Shown here: positions 6,551 to 12,061 of the stretch, piece by piece | How the letters are laid out: each line of letters begins with the position of its first letter | How positions within the stretch are numbered: the stretch's first letter is position 1 | NCBI GenBank assembly: GCA_964493075.1 | Contig: CAZBNU010000114.1 | Coordinates: 1 to 12,061, forward strand | From: SLFT01 sp964493075 | GTDB taxonomy: Bacteria > Hydrogenedentota > Hydrogenedentia > Hydrogenedentales > CAITNO01 | Reading direction: 5' to 3' | Length of the DNA: 12,061 nt | Made by a program: the position numbers and the translations under genes | The notes under the pieces: model-generated | Told to the model about the DNA's origin: nothing | The model's input: only the letters and a program-made list of their open reading frames with translations | Database searches by the model: none

Positions 6551-7852
6551 TCAGTAAACAGGCCCGAATATCCAGCGGCAGGTCCATTCATGGCTTGCAC
6601 CCCAGGGCGCCAGCCAGCATTCCCAGGCTGAGAACAGGGAAATTGCAAAGAGCAGCAGAAACAGGGCCCATCGCCATGACCGGGTCACCACACCGATTGC
6701 TGGCATGGCAAGCAGCACCAAAACGGGAACGGCACCTATGTGCCAGCGGAAGCCATAGGCCGCACCGCCGTAGTTGTTGGTCTTCATGACGTAGTATGTG
6801 GTCATAATGGCAAACGCAACACCGGCAGCCAAAACAGCACTTCGCATAGGACACTTGCGGTTGCGAAGCGCCATGACAAATCCTGCCAGCCCCAGGATCA
6901 GGGAGGGGAACAACAAGAAGGTGCCAAATCTACCGAAGGTCATGTGAAAGAGATAAATGAAGCGCCCTTCATTCATGCCGTCCACGCCAATAGGATTGCG
7001 CCAGTAGGAATTCCTGAAATTATACATTTCCTCCTGTGTCTGCACAGGCAGTGGTGTTCCAGTAATGGCCGCCATAATGCCAAAGTGTAACAGCAACAAC
7101 GGTAAGCCGCCGAGCGGTGCCCAGACAAGGCTCTGTCTCGGAAAACGATATAGTAGCAACAACCCCATAAATGCCGGGAAAATTGTGGTGGGCATGTCCA
7201 GAGTAAACACAAGGGCGCTGAAAAAGCCAAAGGCTATGAAGCGGCTTCGTGTGGGATTCAGTTTTTCTGCGTAGACGCCCATCCCGAAATACAGAGCGAT
7301 AATCAGTGCGGCCACTGCGGGCGTGTGATTGTTTAACTGACAGGCGTAACCTGACAGGGGAGAGGCCAGCGCCAGCACCAGCAGCAGGAGGGCAGCATCT
7401 CGAAAATTGGTCATGAACATACGCAGAATCAATGCAAAAAATACAAGTCCGACAATGAAGGGGATTTTCACGAGGGTGATAATCATGACCTGAAGGATAG
7501 GTCGAAGATGCTTTTCATTTTCGAGATTCCAGCCAAACATTCGGCGCAGCACCACGTACTCACCTGTCATGATAAAGGGAAGAACAGGAGGTTTGCTGGA
7601 CATCATACGCCCTTCCCGGGTCTGTACCTTATCCACGGTGTGTGCTGCGAACGGATTAGGTGAGATGTCTACAGGCCGGTCAATATACCACGTGCCATCA
7701 TGGGCTAGTGCGTAGACAGTCGCAAGGCGGCTTGTTACCGTATCTCCAACGAAAATGCCTTTACCGCCCACAAGCACAGGAATAACCCCGATCACAAGGG
7801 CCGCCCACAACAGACATTCCCTGCTGGAACCACAGCAGCACTTTTTCAGCAT
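6551..7852 (-). CDS. Polytopic membrane protein, GT-C glycosyltransferase-like
   Basis: A 433-residue protein with about ten hydrophobic segments (near 13-29, 121-140, 151-168, 176-193, 203-217, 219-235, 241-262, 303-326, 337-355, 370-388, 394-410) and a long extracytoplasmic-type loop after the first. That loop carries acidic and conserved-looking motifs: GDT (36-38), DGTWYID (52-58) and SSKPPVLPF (85-93). A later loop contains NNYGGAAYGFRW (359-370). A first-loop Asp plus SKPP and a distal YGFRW block is a layout I associate with GT-C fold membrane glycosyltransferase-like proteins of uncultivated bacteria, which would use polyprenyl-phosphate sugars. This is inference; no assay-proven family is identified. 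The ATG at 7852 has only a weak GAGAG upstream. A TATAAA (complement of 7879-7884) could be a -10 box without a good -35. The gene is 101 bp downstream of the lipoprotein gene on the same strand, so an operon is possible. Confidence 0.8.
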   Translation of the reverse strand: MLKKCCCGSSRECLLWAALVIGVIPVLVGGKGIFVGDTVTSRLATVYALAHDGTWYIDRPVDISPNPFAAHTVDKVQTREGRMMSSKPPVLPFIMTGEYVVLRRMFGWNLENEKHLRPILQVMIITLVKIPFIVGLVFFALILRMFMTNFRDAALLLLVLALASPLSGYACQLNNHTPAVAALIIALYFGMGVYAEKLNPTRSRFIAFGFFSALVFTLDMPTTIFPAFMGLLLLYRFPRQSLVWAPLGGLPLLLLHFGIMAAITGTPLPVQTQEEMYNFRNSYWRNPIGVDGMNEGRFIYLFHMTFGRFGTFLLFPSLILGLAGFVMALRNRKCPMRSAVLAAGVAFAIMTTYYVMKTNNYGGAAYGFRWHIGAVPVLVLLAMPAIGVVTRSWRWALFLLLFAISLFSAWECWLAPWGASHEWTCRWIFGPVY

Positions 7853-7953
7853 ATTACTCTCATCATATTTTTTTTGCGTTTATAGGCTAAAACAAGCCCC
7901 AAGCGTTGAACTGTCTCAACACTTATTGCATTGCATGCTCGGCATAACAACAA

Positions 7954-8583
7954 CTACTCTTTTTCACCCCGTATACGCATCCATATACGCCCAAAGAATC
8001 CCGGGCGATCTTCTGAAGGAACTACGCGTTCCGTTTCCTCACGACGCGGAAACCACTCGCCATTGATCTGTTCTTCTGTTTTCTCTGCATCGAAAATCTT
8101 TCCTGTGCGCGACCAGCGCCCACTGCGCAGTTCAAATACCAGCGTTTCCACACCAGTGTCCCGCATGAAATTCAAATCCCTCTGGGCACGGTCTCTTTTC
8201 CTGTGCATCTGCGTGGAATAGCGAATTTTATTAATCTTCACCTCCGCCAGCAATGGACGGATACGAGAATCCGCCTCTCGAAAATCAATGCTAAAACCAT
8301 CCACACCATCAGGAAACACGGAATACTCCCTGAAATAATAGGGACGACGCCTGACAACGGGGACATTTTGTTTTTCCGCGTTTGCCTGTTCTGCCCCAAT
8401 GTATTCCCGCACAATCTCATGCAAACGTTCTTCTGCCGCTTTCTGGTCTGGATTAAAACTAGAATCAATAAAAGTGTCTCCCCGGCCTCCGCCACCGAAG
8501 GTACTGCACCCAGAGAAAACAACTAACACTGCAAGTGGCACACAAAGAATCAACCGCCATACAGATTTGTATTTTTCAGTCAT
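7954..8583 (-). CDS. Small predicted lipoprotein of unknown function
   Basis: A 209-residue protein with a charged start, a hydrophobic stretch (11-23) and a lipobox ending F-S-G-C, with the acylated Cys predicted at 26. A Gly-rich linker follows (30-35). The mature part is strongly charged, with a predicted helix (about 44-70), a mixed region EYSVFPDGVDGFSIDF (87-102), a very basic segment around 121-136, and a conserved-looking block near 146-180 (LVFELRSGRWSRTGKIFD then NGEWFPR). I do not recognise the family. The ATG at 8583 has AGGA (complement of 8592-8595) 8 nt upstream. A TATAAT box at 8635-8640 would give a leader of about 45 nt. It lies 94 bp downstream of the kinase gene on the same strand. 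It may be an envelope partner of that system or an independent gene with its own promoter. Confidence 0.82.
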   Translation of the reverse strand: MTEKYKSVWRLILCVPLAVLVVFSGCSTFGGGGRGDTFIDSSFNPDQKAAEERLHEIVREYIGAEQANAEKQNVPVVRRRPYYFREYSVFPDGVDGFSIDFREADSRIRPLLAEVKINKIRYSTQMHRKRDRAQRDLNFMRDTGVETLVFELRSGRWSRTGKIFDAEKTEEQINGEWFPRREETERVVPSEDRPGFFGRIWMRIRGEKE

Positions 8584-8634
8584 TTACAATTTCCTTTTCC
8601 CAAATAAACAATGTTTGCCCTGATTCCACTACCC

Positions 8635-8656
8635 ATTATAGTTTGCCATATTGGCA
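8635..8656 (-). promoter_or_regulatory. Putative promoter -10 with adjoining 13-bp palindrome, lipoprotein gene
   Basis: On the minus strand a perfect TATAAT (complement of 8635-8640) lies about 50 nt upstream of the lipoprotein ATG. No good -35 hexamer is found at the expected distance. Instead a dyad TGCCA-TAT-TGGCA occupies 8644-8656, starting 3 bp upstream of the -10 box. A weak -35 with a symmetric site beside the -10 is what one expects for a regulated promoter, so this may be an operator. Confidence 0.4.
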
Positions 8657-8677
8657 CAGCAGAAGTTACGAAGCAGC

Positions 8678-10555
8678 TTACTCCGCCTTTACAACCGCGT
8701 ATTCCTCTGCAATCAAAAAACGACCAGCGCCCCTTTCACTTCTGTCTTCAAGAACAACAGTGCGACTCGTAATACTATGCACCAGAAAACGGTCCATCAG
8801 CAAATCACCTTTGGTAACAGTCTCCGTGCGTTCAGTCAATAAAGGATTATTTAAGTTAAACGTTGCGGTTAATTCTTCACCATCGGTATTTATCTCGGTC
8901 AGAATAAACTTAAAGCAAGCTACTTCATGATTAAGCAGTTCCCGCAACTGAAGAACGCGGTGGTTATTATCCTTATTACTCAATTCAGAAATATCGTTCG
9001 ATGCAGAATTCAACATGTCCTTGTTGAAAGGCTTGGCGAAAGCGCGCGCTTCTATATCGGCCAACGCGAGGGTACGTAAGCCATCCAGGCGTTTTTCCTG
9101 TTCCGGGGTAAGACTGCCTTTATTTCTGGACAATGTATTCAAATAAAATGGGACTATTTCGACATCTTCTGGAATTTTTGTATCATCAATTCCAATAATC
9201 GGATCTAAAGTCGGATCGTTAGATGTATAGGAGTCAAACTGATTAAATATATAGCCGCGCATCAAAAAAACCATGATAATCACTACTAAAACAACACCTG
9301 CAGCAATGATCCTGAAGTCAAAATAGTTTATTGATGATGCTCCTTTAGCGGCAGGAATCCCCTTCTTTTTTGTCTGCACCGGATCGTTGGTCTTTGGTTT
9401 ATCAAAGGTAAAATTGTCCAAGGCTACACTTGGCAGAATATCATCGTTAACCCCAGAATCGGAGGAAGATATTTTACGTATGTAGGCGGCATCAGGTTGT
9501 GATCCCTTTCCACCCTCGTGGCTCTCCTTCATAAAAGCCTGCATAGCGTCACTAAAAACATTCAACGCAGGTGTTTCAATGGATACGGCATCGCTTCCGG
9601 AATCTTTACTGGAAATGCCACCCGATGACGAACTGAAATGCAGTCCCTCGATAATCGGTCGCAATGACTCGCGCAGTTCAGAAGCGTTATTGTACCGCTT
9701 GTCCCGCTCAGGGGCAAGACACTTCATAACGACCGCGTCGAGTTCCAGCGGTGTCTCATCATTCAACTGGGAGATAGGCTGCGGTATGTTACCCGGGAGT
9801 CCACCAGTCAACAACTCGTACATGACTACACCGACGCTGTATATGTCTGCCCGCGAGTCAATATCCGGCAGGTTGCACATTTGCTCGGGCGCCATGTAGT
9901 AGGGTGTGCCCACCACAGATGTACTCTCAGACTGATGGCGTTTGTCATGCAGTTTGGATATGCCAAAATCCATCAGTTTGATGTTGTTACCCCGTGTAAT
10001 CATGATGTTATCAGGCTTGATATCGCGATGAATGGTGAAATGATGGGCATATTTCAAAGCGATGCACAGTTGGCTGATAATATGAAGGGATTGACGCAGG
10101 GGGAGACGCTCCCCCTTCTTCAGATGGTCTAGTTTTTCCCTCAAAGATTCGCCATCAACATACTCCATTGAAATGAACATGCGTTCGCCCATGGTGCCGA
10201 AATCATGGACACGCACAATATTGGGATGGGCAATCTTGCGAGTAATGCGCACCTCGTTGATAAAGCGGTCCACCACTTCCTGTTCCGCAGCAAAGTACGG
10301 CAACAAGACCTTGAAGGCGAGGTCTTCATCCAAAACACAATCATGAACCTTGTATATGGAGCCCATGCCGCCCCGTCCGATAAGCTTGATGATTGAATAG
10401 CGATCGTTAATAATTTCGCCCGGCTTAAAGTCATCAGGGTTTACCTGCTCTGTTGCGTCCGACAGCGAATCAGTCAACGCTGCGCCACACTCCGAGCAGA
10501 CAGTAGCATCTTCGGGGTTAATAGCAAGGCATTGTGGGCATGTATGTTCGGCCAT
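8678..10555 (-). CDS. Zinc-ribbon transmembrane Ser/Thr protein kinase with C-terminal extracytoplasmic domain
   Basis: A 625-residue receptor-like kinase. In order: an N-terminal zinc ribbon (C6, C9, C20, C23); a complete Hanks-type kinase domain (about 53-304); a Ser-rich cytoplasmic linker (305-413); one membrane span (about 415-433); and an extracytoplasmic domain (about 450-625). All key kinase residues are present: Gly loop IGRGGMG (59-65), ATP lysine K82, helix-C E101, catalytic HRDIKPDN (H176, D178, K180, N183), DFG (196-198) and MAPEQ (221-225). It should be active and autophosphorylating, with activation-loop candidates S211-T217. The linker carries two ISSxDSG motifs (314-320, 362-368) flanking DAMQAFMKE (336-344), a motif shared with the neighbouring zinc-ribbon protein. 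The C-terminal domain (504-625) is homologous to the end of that neighbour. The ATG at 10555 has GAGGAA (complement of 10561-10566) 5 nt upstream. Its targets and ligand are unknown. Confidence 0.95.
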   Translation of the reverse strand: MAEHTCPQCLAINPEDATVCSECGAALTDSLSDATEQVNPDDFKPGEIINDRYSIIKLIGRGGMGSIYKVHDCVLDEDLAFKVLLPYFAAEQEVVDRFINEVRITRKIAHPNIVRVHDFGTMGERMFISMEYVDGESLREKLDHLKKGERLPLRQSLHIISQLCIALKYAHHFTIHRDIKPDNIMITRGNNIKLMDFGISKLHDKRHQSESTSVVGTPYYMAPEQMCNLPDIDSRADIYSVGVVMYELLTGGLPGNIPQPISQLNDETPLELDAVVMKCLAPERDKRYNNASELRESLRPIIEGLHFSSSSGGISSKDSGSDAVSIETPALNVFSDAMQAFMKESHEGGKGSQPDAAYIRKISSSDSGVNDDILPSVALDNFTFDKPKTNDPVQTKKKGIPAAKGASSINYFDFRIIAAGVVLVVIIMVFLMRGYIFNQFDSYTSNDPTLDPIIGIDDTKIPEDVEIVPFYLNTLSRNKGSLTPEQEKRLDGLRTLALADIEARAFAKPFNKDMLNSASNDISELSNKDNNHRVLQLRELLNHEVACFKFILTEINTDGEELTATFNLNNPLLTERTETVTKGDLLMDRFLVHSITSRTVVLEDRSERGAGRFLIAEEYAVVKAE

Positions 10556-10594
10556 CTAGTTTCCTCAGCATCATCTGGCAATATATGCAAATCG

Positions 10595-10626
10595 CGTTTC
10601 CATTTCTGAAAACAGCGTTGGAAACG
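10595..10626 (-). promoter_or_regulatory. 32-nt hairpin in the predicted 5' leader of the kinase mRNA
   Basis: Perfect 8-bp arms CGTTTCCA (10595-10602) and TGGAAACG (10619-10626). On the transcribed strand the loop holds a further CUG-UUUU-CAG mini-stem, separated from the main stem by 3 nt on each side. No U tract follows on the minus strand, so it does not look like a terminator. It lies about 40 nt upstream of the kinase ATG and downstream of the predicted promoter, so it could influence message stability or translation. Confidence 0.45.
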
Positions 10627-10693
10627 ACCTGCACGTTACGAAAAACTAAAACGAGCCTCATCGTATCACAACAACAATTATCATACCTAGTAT

Positions 10694-10721
10694 AGTATAC
10701 GAATTTCACCGTTAAAAACAA
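10694..10721 (-). promoter_or_regulatory. Putative sigma-70-type promoter of the kinase gene
   Basis: On the minus strand TTGTTT (complement of 10716-10721) and TATACT (complement of 10694-10699) are separated by 16 bp. Transcription would start near 10687, giving a leader of about 130 nt before the kinase ATG. The surrounding 270-bp gap between the kinase and the upstream zinc-ribbon gene contains no other gene that I can support. The -35 match is only partial, hence the moderate confidence. Confidence 0.4.
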
Positions 10722-10825
10722 TTGCGCAACGCGAAAATCATTATCTCAAAAAAACGTGTAGTTTTGATGTTATGGATTTCCGGGATGCGCGTGGGGCTGT
10801 GTGGGAACCTTATAGGCGCCGCAGG

Positions 10826-11926
10826 TTACTTGTCTGCTTCAACCGGTTCCATATACCTGGATATCAGCCGGCGACCCGAACAGCGTTCGCTTCTGTCCTC
10901 AAGTTTCACTGCACGCGGCGTAATTTCCTTGACAAGGAAGCGATCCAAAAGCATGTCGCCCACGGATACGACCTGCTCCTTTTCTGATACGTACGTATTG
11001 TTCAACCGAAAGGCAGCTGATTCATTATCCCCATTAACTTCGGTCAGGATAAACTTCAGTGACGCCACTTCACGGTTGACCTCTTCAACTAGCGCGAGAA
11101 TCGCCGGGTCTGAATCAAAGCTGCCTGCACGATTAATGTTCTTCGAGGCATTGTTGAGTTTATACATATCGAAAGGCTTTGAAAAAGCATCTTTCTCTAC
11201 CTGTTCGATAAACCGGCGACGCATTTTCGCCGCAATATCCACATTCTCTTGGGTGTTGTTGTGCTTCAACGCAGTAACTGCTTCTTCCAGCACCTCCACC
11301 AGTGGCATAGCAGACGAATAGTATTCTTCTGCACGATTGGGATAAACAAAATCATCACCCGAGGACTGAGAAGAAACCATGTTTCGCCACGCAAAGGTGG
11401 CGCCAAAATAAATAAAAATCAGTCCCGCCACAATTGCAGCAGCCAGGATTGCTTTTTTACCCAGAGTGTCCGAAAAAGAGGCATTCTGAACTCTTACGGA
11501 CTTCGATCTTGTAGATGAGGTGGCTATTGTCGCAAGGTCGAGCGCCTGGGCATCAAGTTCCGGGAGTCCGAGACCTGTGCCAGGTACAGCACTGTTACTT
11601 GCGGAAGCGGCGTCTTCCTTTGATCGCCGAAACATAGATTTGCGCGCGGCAGCCTGCCGCTCCCTTTCCTTGGCTTCCGACTGGGAACGCTCCTCTGACA
11701 TAAACGCTTCGAGCGCTTCCGTAACATTACCGGACAGGGTGTAAGAGGACTTCTGTTCCCCCCCAAGGTCCTTGACCGTGAATGTTTCCTGCTCTTTTCG
11801 GGGACGTCCCACCTCGGCACCGCAAAAGCGACACCTGACAGCCAAAATACTGATGGGCATCCTACATACAGGGCACAATCGTGTGGGGTCGCCAGCGTGT
11901 GACTGATCTTCAGGAATATCACTCAT
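10826..11926 (-). CDS. Zinc-ribbon single-span membrane protein sharing the kinase's extracytoplasmic domain
   Basis: A 366-residue protein built like the neighbouring kinase but without a kinase domain. It has an N-terminal zinc ribbon (C18, C21, C32, C35, in CPVC...CRFCGAEVG); a segment FTVKDLGG (49-56) leading to NVTEALEAFMSEE (67-79); a basic, Ala-rich likely coiled stretch (80-104); a Ser/Ala linker; one membrane span (about 158-180); and an extracytoplasmic region. Residues 245-366 align without gaps or with a single 2-residue gap to kinase residues 503-625. Shared blocks include AF-x-KPF, LN-x-AS-x2-I, KFILTE-V/I-N, LNN, DRFLV-x2-IT-x-R and LEDRSER-x2-GR-x-LI. About half of these positions are identical by eye. 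It may heterodimerise with the kinase, compete for a ligand or act as an adaptor (inference). The ATG at 11926 has a weak GGATGG upstream. The gene precedes the kinase gene by 270 bp on the same strand and has its own promoter at 11989-12017. Confidence 0.9.
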   Translation of the reverse strand: MSDIPEDQSHAGDPTRLCPVCRMPISILAVRCRFCGAEVGRPRKEQETFTVKDLGGEQKSSYTLSGNVTEALEAFMSEERSQSEAKERERQAAARKSMFRRSKEDAASASNSAVPGTGLGLPELDAQALDLATIATSSTRSKSVRVQNASFSDTLGKKAILAAAIVAGLIFIYFGATFAWRNMVSSQSSGDDFVYPNRAEEYYSSAMPLVEVLEEAVTALKHNNTQENVDIAAKMRRRFIEQVEKDAFSKPFDMYKLNNASKNINRAGSFDSDPAILALVEEVNREVASLKFILTEVNGDNESAAFRLNNTYVSEKEQVVSVGDMLLDRFLVKEITPRAVKLEDRSERCSGRRLISRYMEPVEADK

Positions 11927-11988
11927 AAAATACCATCCAACTATGCTAATGAATCCGCCTGTTCGTAAACACCAAGAAAGTGTATTCT

Positions 11989-12017
11989 ATTATAAACACA
12001 TATACAACCAAATGCAA
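11989..12017 (-). promoter_or_regulatory. Putative sigma-70 promoter of the zinc-ribbon membrane protein gene
   Basis: On the minus strand TTGCAT (complement of 12012-12017) and a perfect TATAAT (complement of 11989-11994) are separated by 17 bp. A start near 11982 would give a leader of about 55 nt before the ATG at 11926. This is the best promoter-like signal in the window. No gene is visible in the remaining bases to the right edge. Confidence 0.55.
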
Positions 12018-12061
12018 CTACAACGGTAAACTACCAGAAACGTAAGCGACGAAATATGCGG

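Noticed and set aside
7886..7920. Small inverted repeats downstream of the lipoprotein gene (GGCT...AGCC, GTTGA...TCAAC)
   Set aside because: Stems are only 4-5 bp and no U tract follows on the minus strand, so a terminator call is not supported.
10806..10827. Inverted repeat AACCT...AGGTT around GGCGCC just after the stop of the zinc-ribbon protein
   Set aside because: The arms are five base pairs with a long loop and no T run. It is too weak to call a terminator.
10722..11321. A 199-codon plus-strand open frame opposite the zinc-ribbon protein
   Set aside because: It is antisense to a gene with strong homology to its neighbour. Its Ser-rich, repetitive composition mirrors that gene and it has no ribosome binding site.

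Overview
This window looks like a chromosomal segment from an uncultivated Gram-negative-type bacterium. It encodes a lipoprotein with a lipobox, a CNT-type nucleoside permease and a transmembrane 'eukaryotic-like' Ser/Thr kinase with an N-terminal zinc ribbon. This mix, together with a GT-C-like membrane protein of the 'SSKPP / YGFRW' kind, reminds me of Planctomycetes-Verrucomicrobia-Lentisphaerae relatives or Hydrogenedentota-like lineages. That assignment is inference from gene style only. I saw no rRNA, tRNA, CRISPR array, transposase or phage gene.

Layout. At the left edge (1-176) a short open frame with a good ribosome binding site leaves the window on the minus strand, and a palindromic repeat sits at the very edge. 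A plus-strand gene (177-1658) encodes a membrane-anchored protein with five repeats of about 43 residues (TPR-like). It ends just before a second copy of the same palindrome in the opposite orientation (1662-1697), which could also act as a bidirectional terminator. Next comes a minus-strand operon, read from right to left: zinc-ribbon Nudix hydrolase, RtcB RNA ligase (GTG start inside a GTGA overlap with the Nudix stop) and a concentrative nucleoside transporter. Divergent from it is a plus-strand PLP aminotransferase (5214-6539). This gene converges at 11 bp on a minus-strand polytopic membrane protein (6551-7852).

The right half (7954-11926) is all minus strand: a small lipoprotein, a 625-residue zinc-ribbon Ser/Thr kinase with one membrane span, and upstream of it a 366-residue zinc-ribbon membrane protein without a kinase domain. 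The kinase and the 366-residue protein share a homologous C-terminal extracytoplasmic domain (about half identical over about 120 residues by eye). They also share a short cytoplasmic motif (A-L/M-Q/E-A-F-M-x-E) and an N-terminal CxxC...CxxC ribbon. They therefore look like a matched pair: one signalling-competent receptor kinase and one kinase-less relative. Sigma-70-like promoters are visible upstream of the kinase-less gene (TTGCAT-17-TATAAT) and the kinase (TTGTTT-16-TATACT). A TATAAT box next to a 13-bp palindrome lies upstream of the lipoprotein, and a 32-nt hairpin lies in the predicted kinase leader.

This kinase/kinase-less pair with its unfamiliar sensor-like domain is the best candidate here for something undescribed. 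The Nudix-RtcB-permease operon suggests an RNA end-processing or nucleoside-salvage theme.
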